A stretch of 64,000 bases of DNA from Sporosarcina limicola (lineage in GTDB: Bacteria > Bacillota > Bacilli > Bacillales_A > Planococcaceae): positions 62,001 through 126,000 of the forward strand of contig NZ_JADBEL010000004.1 of NCBI RefSeq assembly GCF_014873855.1, read 5' to 3'. The notes under the pieces were generated by a model. The model was not told the origin of the DNA. It was given only the letters and a program-made list of their open reading frames with translations, and did not search any database. Numbering within the stretch: the first letter of the stretch is position 1; each line of letters begins with the position of its first letter. Shown here piece by piece: positions 17,277 through 25,474 of this stretch. The translations under genes and the position numbers were made by a program.

Positions 17277-17750
17277 ATGGATATTAAATTATTGGCTATA
17301 CCAGCAGTAGTAATAATAGTTGGAGTGATTGTGATGGTGTTTCTGAACAAAAAGGGGGGGCGTTCTGCCAGTGTGGCTCAGGATGTTATGAAAAATTATG
17401 TGCGTGAACAGCTTCCAAATATGCAAAGTGCTAATTTGGATGTCATTAACTTGCTTGAGGACACAATTGACCCAGAGCATATTTGGGTAGTTGCTTACAA
17501 TGACAGCGGAATGTTTTTTATCCCTTCTACATCGAATCCTTTCACACGATCAATTAAGAGATATGAGGAAGGAAAAGTCGATTATATACCTTTTTCAGCG
17601 ATTACTAATAAGTTGGTAGCACAAGACAAGAAGAAAATCATATTGCATTTAGGTGATATAGTAAAATCGTTTAAGTATCAAAACAAAGATTGTTTTGGTG
17701 CCAATCAAGAACAAGAACTCTCTAAATTTATAAAATATTTAAGTAATTAG
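17277..17750 (+). CDS. Membrane-anchored hypothetical protein in the inverted-repeat cassette
   Basis: A 157-residue protein; ATG at 17277 follows AGGGGAA. Residues 4-22 form one hydrophobic helix (LLAIPAVVIIVGVIVMVFL) followed by KKGGR, so the C-terminal domain faces the cytoplasm. That domain has alternating strands (HIWVVAYNDSGMFFIP, KKIILHLGDIVKSF). It forms an operon with the DUF1266 gene. The family is not recognised. Confidence 0.6.
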   Translation: MDIKLLAIPAVVIIVGVIVMVFLNKKGGRSASVAQDVMKNYVREQLPNMQSANLDVINLLEDTIDPEHIWVVAYNDSGMFFIPSTSNPFTRSIKRYEEGKVDYIPFSAITNKLVAQDKKKIILHLGDIVKSFKYQNKDCFGANQEQELSKFIKYLSN

Positions 17751-17764
17751 AGTCTACTTAATAT

Positions 17765-17863
17765 ATGGATTGGGCAACCGAAAGCGCTAAACTTTGGTTT
17801 GGTGGTACGCCTGTTGATTTTCCGGAAGCTGCCAGATCAAAAACGCAGAAGCTCATCCAGTAA
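17765..17863 (+). pseudogene. 32-codon remnant
   Basis: An ATG-started frame coding MDWATESAKLWFGG and PEAARSKTQKLIQ then TAA. It has no ribosome site and looks like the tail of a protein. A second open stretch beyond the right inverted repeat (about 18060-18170, with EQLTIPMLKYMKSDKEIYEAQ) is another remnant. Neither is recognised. Confidence 0.3.
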
Positions 17864-17948
17864 TAATAAGCGAGCGAATTGTGCAAACGACAAGCTTGCA
17901 TGACGAGGAATAACTAATTTTCCATGATTGTAAAAGATTTTGAATAAC

Positions 17949-18055
17949 ACTGGACAGTGAAAAGTTTTTGTCGAAAAATATTTGCACAGAAAAATAACCC
18001 AATCAGACGATTGTATGGTATCCTAGGTCTCTCATAACGAAAGGATAAGATCGCC
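17949..18055 (-). repeat. Long inverted repeat, right arm
   Basis: The reverse complement of 16375-16480 with only a few differences. Sequence outside the two arms is unrelated and no target duplication is obvious. Confidence 0.85.
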
Positions 18056-18231
18056 GAATGAGTTACAAGAAACAACTTACCCGATTCGAGAGCAATTGAC
18101 CATACCGATGCTCAAATACATGAAATCAGATAAAGAAATATACGAAGCGCAAAGGACAGTTTCTGCATGAAGAGGTCCTAGAGAAGTTCTTGGTTTCACA
18201 GTTCGAAAGCTATGGGGAATTATAATACAAA

Positions 18232-19254
18232 CTACATCAATATACGAGAAAGATGAATCGAATTCATCTTTCTTTGTCTTTTTTCCTTAGGAATACAATC
18301 AATTAAAATGTCCTGTTTACCTGAATCAACCAGTTTTTTTCGTATGGTTTCAATGCGTTTCTTATTAAAATCAATAAATTGAAAATCCAACTGTTTCAGC
18401 TTAGGCATGTCTGATAAAAAGTCAAACGCTTCCGCCTTGATCTTCGTATTTATTTCCTTCAACTCTAAAATTTCCAGTTTTGTTGCAGTTTTTAAGACAT
18501 CTATCTCTATCAGTGATTTCATGTTTTCCAGTTCTAATTGTTTCAAGTTATCCATAGCAGAAAAATCACATAGCTTCTCCACTCTGGATAAAGACAAACT
18601 CAAAAACTCCAAATTCTCGAATCTACTCAAGAAGGAAACATCCTCTAGCTTTGCAATGGATGATAGCTCTAACATCTTCAAGGTTCGAACGTTGAGTACA
18701 TCCAGATCACAATTCACGTTACAGTTATCGATAAGGAGATATTCTATGGGGATCTCTTTGACAAAGTTCAATTGCTCAACTGTACACTGAAGGATTATGC
18801 TGCTAAGATTTTTACAGTTTGCTATGGGAGACAAATTATCGAATTTTCCACTTAATTGCAAGTGCTGAAGTTTTTGAAAACTACTTATAAAATCGATAGA
18901 AAGTGTTTGGTCAGAATCAATTTTCAAAAACTCCATGTTTTTTAGGGCCTGAAGTTTATTTAAATCTTGCTTTTTTTTCATGCTTAGATGCAAGGCAGTT
19001 ACGTTTTTCAATCCAGCTAAGATGTCTAGCATTTCAACTGAATAATCCCCTTTATTTCTGTAACTCCATATGTGCAAAATAAGATCAGGACGATGGGATA
19101 GGACCATTTCATCTAATTTTACTAAATCCGCCAATTTATCTGAATCAAAAGCAAAACTGATCGTAGCTCGTCGCCTTAGTTTTTCAACAGCTGCTTTCAT
19201 TTTTTTAGGCGTCCAAGGCACACCATGCATAGCATGTATCCACTCTTCACTCAT
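18232..19254 (-). CDS. Leucine-rich-repeat immunity-like protein
   Basis: A 340-residue protein on the minus strand, against the direction of nearly all genes here. ATG at 19254 is preferred to one at 19281 because AGGG precedes it. Residues about 80-320 are a run of 20-25-residue leucine-rich repeats (LKNVTALHLSMKK, LKNMEFLKIDSDQ, FQKLQHLQLSGKF, LEFLSLSLSRVEKL, LKQLELENMKSL, LEILELKEINTK). No signal peptide or anchor is present, so it is cytoplasmic. LRR proteins of this sort often act as toxin antagonists. Confidence 0.7.
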   Translation of the reverse strand: MSEEWIHAMHGVPWTPKKMKAAVEKLRRRATISFAFDSDKLADLVKLDEMVLSHRPDLILHIWSYRNKGDYSVEMLDILAGLKNVTALHLSMKKKQDLNKLQALKNMEFLKIDSDQTLSIDFISSFQKLQHLQLSGKFDNLSPIANCKNLSSIILQCTVEQLNFVKEIPIEYLLIDNCNVNCDLDVLNVRTLKMLELSSIAKLEDVSFLSRFENLEFLSLSLSRVEKLCDFSAMDNLKQLELENMKSLIEIDVLKTATKLEILELKEINTKIKAEAFDFLSDMPKLKQLDFQFIDFNKKRIETIRKKLVDSGKQDILIDCIPKEKRQRKMNSIHLSRILM

Positions 19255-19374
19255 AAGTTTATCCCTCGTTTCATTTCTCATATAATCGCAATTGATTGAA
19301 CCTTTTAAATCATATGGGTTATTCTAATATATGGCAATCATTTTTTGATTAAAGTAAGAGGAGATGATACAAAG

Positions 19375-20142
19375 ATGGATAAGGATTTATTGAAACAGCT
19401 CACTCTTTGGCATAACAAGAGCCAGCATGCGAAAATCATTAACAAAATTATGGAAATACCCGAGGCAGAAAGGGACTATGACTTAGTTTGCCTTTTGGCA
19501 AGAGCATTGAATAATCAAGAAAACTATAATGAAGCTATCCAATATTTTTTATCTGTGCAAGAGCAAGGCGAGCACGACCCTCTTTGGCATTTCCGAATAG
19601 GATATGCTTATTATTACCTTGAACAGTATAAGGAAGCGATAGTTGCTTTTGAACAAGCTGTAGCACTAGATCCTGAAGATTCAGATGGTAGGATGTTTTT
19701 AGAAATGAGCCGCAACGCCGCTGCTAGAGCAGGAAATAAAACCATCCATATAGTGAACGTTGAAAAGGCGATGAGGATTGGGAATGACCCCCATTTGTTA
19801 GAAATTGAAGAAAAAATAAACCCATTTGGGCTAGTTGCGCATAATAATGGAAGCATATCAATGATTTTAGGTGTTGGCAAATATAAGCATGAAATTTTTC
19901 AAACCCGAGCCGAAGAAGGATGTGAAGGCAATGGCTATGATTGGGGTTCATTAGCAGCCGTGTTTCTTGAAGAAAAAATGCCTCACTTAGTTGATATCAT
20001 ACGATTTGACCCGGAAGCCGATACGTTCGTTACTTATACAGACAATAAAGAAGCCATACTTAGTTTTGCAATCGCCTTTAAGGAAGCATGTGAAGATGAC
20101 TCATTAATGAAAGAACTATTTTCACGAGCTGTATTAGATTGA
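19375..20142 (+). CDS. TPR plus Imm51-like fusion protein
   Basis: A 255-residue protein; ATG at 19375 follows AGAGGAG. Residues 1-115 are the same TPR front as in the 15149 gene (LARALNNQENYNEAIQ, DPLWHFRIGYAYYYLEQY). Residues 140-250 look like an Imm51 domain: KHEIFQTRAEEGCEGNGYDW, LAAVFLEEKMP, IIRFDPEADTFVTY and FKEACEDDSLM. The Asn-Gly-Tyr-Asp-Trp and Phe-Asp-Pro-Glu signatures are intact, unlike in the truncated copy at 15943. The TPR part may hold the partner toxin or another protein. Confidence 0.7.
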   Translation: MDKDLLKQLTLWHNKSQHAKIINKIMEIPEAERDYDLVCLLARALNNQENYNEAIQYFLSVQEQGEHDPLWHFRIGYAYYYLEQYKEAIVAFEQAVALDPEDSDGRMFLEMSRNAAARAGNKTIHIVNVEKAMRIGNDPHLLEIEEKINPFGLVAHNNGSISMILGVGKYKHEIFQTRAEEGCEGNGYDWGSLAAVFLEEKMPHLVDIIRFDPEADTFVTYTDNKEAILSFAIAFKEACEDDSLMKELFSRAVLD

Positions 20143-20226
20143 CTGGAAATATCAAGGTACAACACATCAATAATAGTGTGGATCCATTATAATAATGTTG
20201 TGCCAGAACGAAAGGATGCGATAATA

Positions 20227-20910
20227 ATGAAGAAATACAAGATCGATAGTTTTACCCGCGTCAGTGAACCGATTCGGACTCCCATAACGAAAATCGGAGG
20301 ACAGCCAGTATGGCTAACAGAACCGCAATGGCCGCTTAGCAGCGGGTGGGACAAGCGCCCGATGATGTTTATCGGTCAGATTGAGCTAGATCAGCAATTA
20401 TTCCCCACTCCAAACGTTCCTGTTCCTCTGATGGCCTATCTCTTTGTTACGCATGCGAAAAATATGGAGGAAGGCTTCTTTGATCCTGATATCATCGATC
20501 CCGATGGCGGTGAAAATGCGATCATTATCCAGCCCGGAGGTGAGCTTCTGATAGATACAGCCCCATTGGTTAACGGACCAACGCTGTGGGATAACAATGG
20601 CGAATCTTATGAAGGCATCCCTCAGTTGCAAGAAGCCCAAGACCCTGCATTTCTCGATTCCGAAGCCTACCTCCTTCTCACTGAGGATGAGCGGAAAGCA
20701 TATAACGCTGAAGTTGACGGCGATAAAATTGGCGGTGTGCCCTACTTTTTCCAAGGCGATGGTTGGCCAGATGACAGCAACTGGGGTTTGCTGCTACAAT
20801 TGCATGCCAATTTCAAGCCTTTCTGCTTGTTGGTGGGAGCCTCGCCGACGATTTTTGCATTTGTTAATGAGGATCTAACGACCGGAAAGCTAGTCATTCA
20901 GGATAGTTAG
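20227..20910 (+). CDS. DUF1963 family protein
   Basis: A 227-residue protein; ATG at 20227 follows AAAGGA. The DUF1963 layout is clear: TKIGGQPVWLTEPQWPLS near the start, MMFIGQIELDQ, a central NAIIIQPGG, then KIGGVPYFFQGDGWPDDSNWGLLLQLHAN and a final strand. The family binds toxin partners or acts as an immunity protein in many polymorphic-toxin loci. GC content is higher than in the next gene. Confidence 0.75.
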   Translation: MKKYKIDSFTRVSEPIRTPITKIGGQPVWLTEPQWPLSSGWDKRPMMFIGQIELDQQLFPTPNVPVPLMAYLFVTHAKNMEEGFFDPDIIDPDGGENAIIIQPGGELLIDTAPLVNGPTLWDNNGESYEGIPQLQEAQDPAFLDSEAYLLLTEDERKAYNAEVDGDKIGGVPYFFQGDGWPDDSNWGLLLQLHANFKPFCLLVGASPTIFAFVNEDLTTGKLVIQDS

Positions 20911-21073
20911 TTAGGAGCACGAGCTTGCCGGGAATGACCACTTTACCGTTAAAGCAATTTGTCAAAATGTACCGATTAGAAGTAGAAGCCTTACTGAATT
21001 AAATAACTTATTAGTCCTCAACAAGTAACTGTTTACGTATTTTAATAATTAGTATATAAGGTGTGTGAGAGAC

Positions 21074-21940
21074 TTGAACAAATCACTTGATATTCATAAA
21101 CGGATAGCACCACCATGGCTTATGTATCCAAACATAGGAAGGTACAGCATTGGTTGGAGAATGGGATATGGCGAGAGTTATATAATTGAATTTGGAAATT
21201 GGTTTTCTGAACTAAACATTGGAGAACAGAATAACTTTCGCCAAATGTTTCCTCCCCCTAAAGGTTGGCTTGGTTGGTACGAAGAAGACCATCTTGATGA
21301 AGATATTTATGATAATGAAGGAGGCCTCCTTTGGAATGTTGAAGGAAAGCCCGCTTATTCAATTAATTGGCTACGTGAAAAAGTCAATCATGGTGAAAAA
21401 TTAGAATATGTATTCTTTTGGGGACACCAACCGAGTAATAACGGTCGTATTACAGAATCTTGCTTAAGTCAGTGGTGGAAAGAAGGATTCGAAGTTGAGA
21501 TCAATAGTTATTGCTGTATGGAGCAATATATGATGGCAGAAAAAGCAATGATTTTTGATGATGAAGAAATGCTCGAGAGGATTTTGAAAAGCGATAATCC
21601 TAAAGAAATCAAGGAGTTAGGCAGGAAAGTAAACAACTTTAATGAGGCTGTTTGGGAGGAAAAACGATATTCCACTGTTTTAAATGGCAACTATGCCAAG
21701 TTTCTACAGAACCCAATACTTATGCAATTTCTATTACAAACAGAGAATTTAATTTTAGTAGAAGCAAGTCCACATGATCAGATATGGGGTATTGGCATGT
21801 CTTCTGATGATAAGGCAGTTAATAACCCTTTTGAATGGAAGGGTCAAAACTTGTTAGGCTTTGCCTTAATGGAAGTGCGAGATGAACTCAAGCGGATATG
21901 TAAAAATTACAATGAGCTAAGCTTAAACAAACTACACTAG
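21074..21940 (+). CDS. NADAR-domain protein, possible ADP-ribosylation-reversing immunity protein
   Basis: A 288-residue protein. TTG at 21074 fits the AAGGTG site better than GTG at 21065. The N-terminal 120 residues include RYSIGWRMGYGESY and FPPPKGWLGWYEED. Residues about 120-285 form a NADAR (YbiA-like) domain: FFWGHQPSNNG, LSQWW, the CCMEQYMMAEKAMIF helix with Glu-Gln-x-Met-x-x-x-Lys, IKELGRKV, WEEKRYSTVLNGNYAKF, LVEASPHDQIWGIG and GQNLLGFALM. NADAR enzymes hydrolyse ADP-ribose linkages and can counter ADP-ribosylating toxins. Its place here suggests an enzymatic immunity protein. Confidence 0.8.
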   Translation: MNKSLDIHKRIAPPWLMYPNIGRYSIGWRMGYGESYIIEFGNWFSELNIGEQNNFRQMFPPPKGWLGWYEEDHLDEDIYDNEGGLLWNVEGKPAYSINWLREKVNHGEKLEYVFFWGHQPSNNGRITESCLSQWWKEGFEVEINSYCCMEQYMMAEKAMIFDDEEMLERILKSDNPKEIKELGRKVNNFNEAVWEEKRYSTVLNGNYAKFLQNPILMQFLLQTENLILVEASPHDQIWGIGMSSDDKAVNNPFEWKGQNLLGFALMEVRDELKRICKNYNELSLNKLH

Positions 21941-22015
21941 GACTTTGATGTATATGTATATCAATTTGGTTTACTAAGATATTGCGATTTTATGCATTAT
22001 AGGAGGTCATCTTGC

Positions 22016-22444
22016 TTGGACAAAATCAAGTTAGTAATAAAAAAAGACGACGAAGCAGAGTTTGTTGATATTTACATAAATGAGAAACGATTAGTTGAAA
22101 TGCTTAGGGAAATTGAACTGCAATATGAACCTAAAATAGCAGGAGAATATAGAGGGCTTCCACAAAGTGTAGTGTTTTTTCCATCTAGACATTTCCTTGA
22201 CGAACCAGACAAATGGTATCTCCATGATGATAAAGTCTCTATATTAGAATGTGTTTGTGGAAGTCCAGGTTGTTGGGATTTTAATGTCAAGATAACTATT
22301 GAGGATGATAAAGTCATCTGGAGTGAGTTTGAGCAACCTCTTAGAAGTGTTGATTCAGCAGGTGGATATTGGAATTATGATAAAATAAAACCTATTGTGT
22401 TCGACAGGAAGCAATATGAAGCTGAACTAAGTAAGATGGCTTAA
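22016..22444 (+). CDS. Hypothetical immunity-like protein
   Basis: A 142-residue protein. TTG at 22016 is chosen because AGGAGG lies nine bases upstream; the longer frame starts before that site. It has FVDIYINEKRLVEML, a central KVSILECVCGSPGCWDF block with three cysteines and a C-terminal YWNYDKIKPIVFDRKQYEAEL. The CxCxxxxCW arrangement may bind metal. The family is not recognised. A partial post-gene element follows the stop. Confidence 0.6.
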   Translation: MDKIKLVIKKDDEAEFVDIYINEKRLVEMLREIELQYEPKIAGEYRGLPQSVVFFPSRHFLDEPDKWYLHDDKVSILECVCGSPGCWDFNVKITIEDDKVIWSEFEQPLRSVDSAGGYWNYDKIKPIVFDRKQYEAELSKMA

Positions 22445-22474
22445 TGCTTTTAGATAAGCAAATATATTCATACG

Positions 22475-22570
22475 GGGCAACTATACTGCTAATCAATTTC
22501 GAATGGGAAAAGAGTTCGAAGATAATACAAGTGAATTTTATGAGAAATGTGAAAAATTAATTGAGAAAGT
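22475..22570 (+). repeat. Partial post-gene element R4 and a gene tail
   Basis: GGCAACTATACTGCTAAT resembles the left half of R3. It then breaks into a short open tail (MGKEFEDNTSEFYEKCEKLI, stop near 22575) of an unrelated gene. This is a recombination junction. Confidence 0.35.
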
Positions 22571-22650
22571 GATTTAAATATTTCTCAAAAACGGATAAAA
22601 AGACGTATAACGGTGATGAAGAAATTTTATTTACTGGAAGGAAAATAAAG

Positions 22651-23253
22651 ATGGATACGCAAATTTTTGAACAAATAATGGATCAATGCCCTAAGAAAAA
22701 GGTTGTAAGCTTATGTAAAAAATTGATGAAAAAATGCTCTTTTAAAAGCGGTGCAGATATCCAAAATCTTAGTCATCTTGCTTATTGGCTTTATGTGCAT
22801 GGTGAGCCTGAGCTATCTTTAAAATGCATTTCATTTACTCATGATTTAGTTTTTGACCAAAATTACAATGTTTAGGACTTCATTCATGCTATGTTGGGAC
22901 TGGAAATTCGACTTTTAAAAGAACAGAATAAACTTGACGAGGCACAGAAAATAATTGAAATAATTAATAACCATTTGCTAACGCCCACTAAAATTGGTAC
23001 ACCAGAGGATACAAAAACTAGAGAAGCAAACCGCCGTGAAAGGTTTACTTATGAAAGTGTAATTAGAAAAGAAAATATCGAAAGAAATTCACAAGACAAT
23101 GATATTAAAAGCGCAAATGAGTGGAGATTTAATGCACTTCTTGGCATGATTGGCAATACCGAAACCGGACTGTATCCAAATTTAAATGAACGTAAAAATG
23201 AAATTGAGCAAACGATTACTGAATACATTACTGAATTAGCTAAAATAAAGTAA
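22651..23253 (+). pseudogene. Immunity gene copy 2, interrupted by a single TAG
   Basis: Full-length relative of 6643-7241 with the ATG and ribosome-site region intact. Codon 75 is TAG (22873-22875). The other copy has TGG in the matching place once its local duplication is removed, so a single G-to-A change created the stop. The frame resumes at once and is open to 23253, giving about 200 codons in total. A short second protein could restart at the ATG at 22891, but it has no ribosome site. Family not recognised. Confidence 0.8.
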
Positions 23254-23301
23254 CTGTGATTTTTGATCCGAACAAAGAGTGCTGTCCGTATTGGAGAAAA
23301 A

Positions 23302-24243
23302 ATGAGACGGACAAAAAAAGGTGGAATTCATAAAGCGATGAAAACATTCTGGGAAAGAAACGCGTCTAAACGAGCACAAAACAAAATCAAAAAACTGGCC
23401 GATGGTTTAAGCTTGGATTTTAAAGCTTTGAATATTCTTTTTAATTCGATTTGGGATTATGATGACGAATTATTTGGCTGGGTTGCTTCCAGCGGCGGTG
23501 ACAATAAAATCCCGGATGCCGAATTCGAATATGGCAGAGCAAAAGGATTATTAAGGCCGAATGAGGAAATAACCGCGCAAAAACTTTTTGATAGGATCGT
23601 GGCCCTCATAAACGGACTGGAAAAGGAACAAGTGAGTAACGCTTTTATAAAAGGGATCGCCACGCAGAATCCGGCCTATATCTCAGTCCTTGGGAGCTAT
23701 TCCTATTATTTATCAATCGATGACAATTCTGTCGATACTTATTTGAGCCATGAAGAAAAGAACAAACATTTGAACCCGAGCCAAGTAGTCATTAACTATA
23801 ATAAAAGGGTTTTCGACAGGTTGTTCCGGTCAGGCATTATGTCTCATCAAGACCCGGTGTACGCTTATGTTGATTTACTCGACTTCTCCAATACTGAAAG
23901 GATATCTATTTCTGAAACCGAAACCGCCATACTGGCGAATACGCTGAAAGCGATTCAAAATGTACCTGACGAAACGCAACCATCGGAATTGGAAAAAGTA
24001 ACAAAGTCGTTTTTAATGGGAAATAAGGCGTATAGACAAATTGTATTGCGCATTCTAGGCATCAGCGACATTTTGAATTCAAGCGTTAACAAACGAATTC
24101 GCGAAACCTATGAATTGGATCAAGAGCTGCCAAGTCACTTTTATAAGAAAGAAATGGGTTATCCGTTGGCGTGGTGGGAAGGTAAATATGGCTTGGATGA
24201 TGAAGCCGTAACATTTTGGTTTAGCAATCTTGATCTTAGATAG
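23302..24243 (+). CDS. Hypothetical immunity-like protein
   Basis: A 313-residue protein; ATG at 23302 follows GGAGAA (ATG at 23338 is an alternative). The N-terminus is Lys/Arg-rich and helical, then NILFNSIWDYDDELFGWVAS, IPDAEFEYGRAKGLL and a middle with NYNKRVFDRLFRSGIMS. It ends with YPLAWWEGKYGLDDEAVTFWF. It has no membrane segment or known catalytic motif. The 19 bases just before it (23258-23276) are identical to the end of the leucine-rich gene at 8281, marking a recombination join. Confidence 0.6.
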   Translation: MRRTKKGGIHKAMKTFWERNASKRAQNKIKKLADGLSLDFKALNILFNSIWDYDDELFGWVASSGGDNKIPDAEFEYGRAKGLLRPNEEITAQKLFDRIVALINGLEKEQVSNAFIKGIATQNPAYISVLGSYSYYLSIDDNSVDTYLSHEEKNKHLNPSQVVINYNKRVFDRLFRSGIMSHQDPVYAYVDLLDFSNTERISISETETAILANTLKAIQNVPDETQPSELEKVTKSFLMGNKAYRQIVLRILGISDILNSSVNKRIRETYELDQELPSHFYKKEMGYPLAWWEGKYGLDDEAVTFWFSNLDLR

Positions 24244-24340
24244 ACCGCCTCTCGGTGGTTTACCAAAGGAACGGTGCGAGCAATTGGGCGTAGCAATGTC
24301 TGCACTTACCGAAATGACTTGATATGGTTTAGAAGAAAGG

Positions 24341-25328
24341 ATGATAGAAATGCCAAATAATAATCAAGCATCTCCTCTTGCTGGTTCTGTTAGAGAAGCT
24401 GGTCGTTATCTCATCGACCTGACAGGTCCTCGCAGTCACACTCTTATCATTCAGCCCGGTGTGGGCAGTCTCTCCATTGGCCCGTCGCAATTGGGGAAGA
24501 AGGCAGACCTTCATGTTGCGCTTGATGCGTTCATCGATTGGACCGTATTCGATGCCTTTGCCACTCCGGCGATGTATCACGCTTCTCGGCCACTGGCGAT
24601 CTACCATCTTCTCTGACACTAGCGCCGCGCACTAGCAAACGCAAGAATGAACCTTCTTTCTTGCTGCCCGACTTGGGTGAATTGTACCAAGTGACGAGCC
24701 TGACGCTACAGAACGCGCCGCTAGGACAGCCCATCTCGCTGGAGTGTCTGAACCGGTTCCCAAACCTTAACTCGCTGAGTTTGCGGGGGAACTTCTGCGA
24801 CTTGGACTTGCTGGCTCGTCATGCCCGGTTAACGAATCTGGAGCTGCGCTTCATGCCTGATCTGGGGGACTTGCCGCCCTTGAACTCATGGCCGTTGCTT
24901 GACAGATTTATCGCCTACAATGTGGAAGAGTTCTCGGGCAAGCGCCTAAAGCAGCAAATGAAAACACGCGCTAAAACACGAGCGTGGACCGGCCATGCTT
25001 CAGTGAACCAATTGCGAAAGCCTGAGTGGTGGACGACCGAGTTTGGCCGCCCGTTCTCGTCCTGGCCTAAACGTGTCTGGCCAAGCTGGCTAACGAAGCT
25101 TACAACATTGCACAGGCAACATTGGCCCTGGCCCGCAGCTTTGCCGATGCCGAGGCAGCCATTATCGCTTTCAAGGTGCGCTTCAATACCCTCAAAGGTA
25201 TCGAAACCACCGAACGAGAAGACCTTGATGAAGCGGTATGGCAACTCAGCCAGTCTGATCACCTGATTGGCCAGCCTATAACAGAGGAGATGGCTCAACG
25301 CTGGTTCGATGCAGTGCGCGATTACTGA
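24341..25328 (+). pseudogene. Leucine-rich immunity gene, copy 2, with two frameshifts
   Basis: The start repeats the 11808 gene (GSVREAGRYLIDLTGPRSHT and VGSLSIGPSQLGKKADLH). After residue 75 the frame breaks near 24565. In another frame it continues as a leucine-rich block (LYQVTSLTLQNAPL, FPNLNSLSLRGNF, HARLTNLELRFMPDL, WPLLDRFIAYNVEEF). It breaks again near 25080 and ends in a third frame with FADAEAAIIAFKVRF and the shared QLSQSDHLIGQPITEE tail. It is the fullest version of this family here but cannot make one protein. Confidence 0.65.
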
Positions 25329-25337
25329 ATGAATGAA

Positions 25338-25436
25338 GTAACCCTATAAAAAACTTAGAAATTAAAGATAAAATCCTAATCGCTATTAATGAGCATACCG
25401 AATTACAAATTGAAATCAACTTAGAAAACCTCATAA
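25338..25436 (+). repeat. Duplicated 3' fragment of the 13534 gene
   Basis: About 95 bases nearly identical to 13880-13975, the C-terminal coding part of the 13534 gene, placed ten bases after the leucine-rich pseudogene. It carries no start and is non-functional. Confidence 0.8.
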
Positions 25437-25474
25437 TCGGTAATAACTATTTCAAGTTATGTAGGAGAGGACGA

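Noticed and set aside
22873-22875. In-frame TAG as possible pyrrolysine or programmed read-through
   Set aside because: The paralogous copy is dead from other lesions and no supporting machinery or stem-loop is visible; a simple nonsense change is enough.
16371-24605. The 14-base word GCCACTGGCGATCT at about 16369 and 24589 as an attachment site
   Set aside because: Too short and without symmetric partners; noted only as a possible joint.
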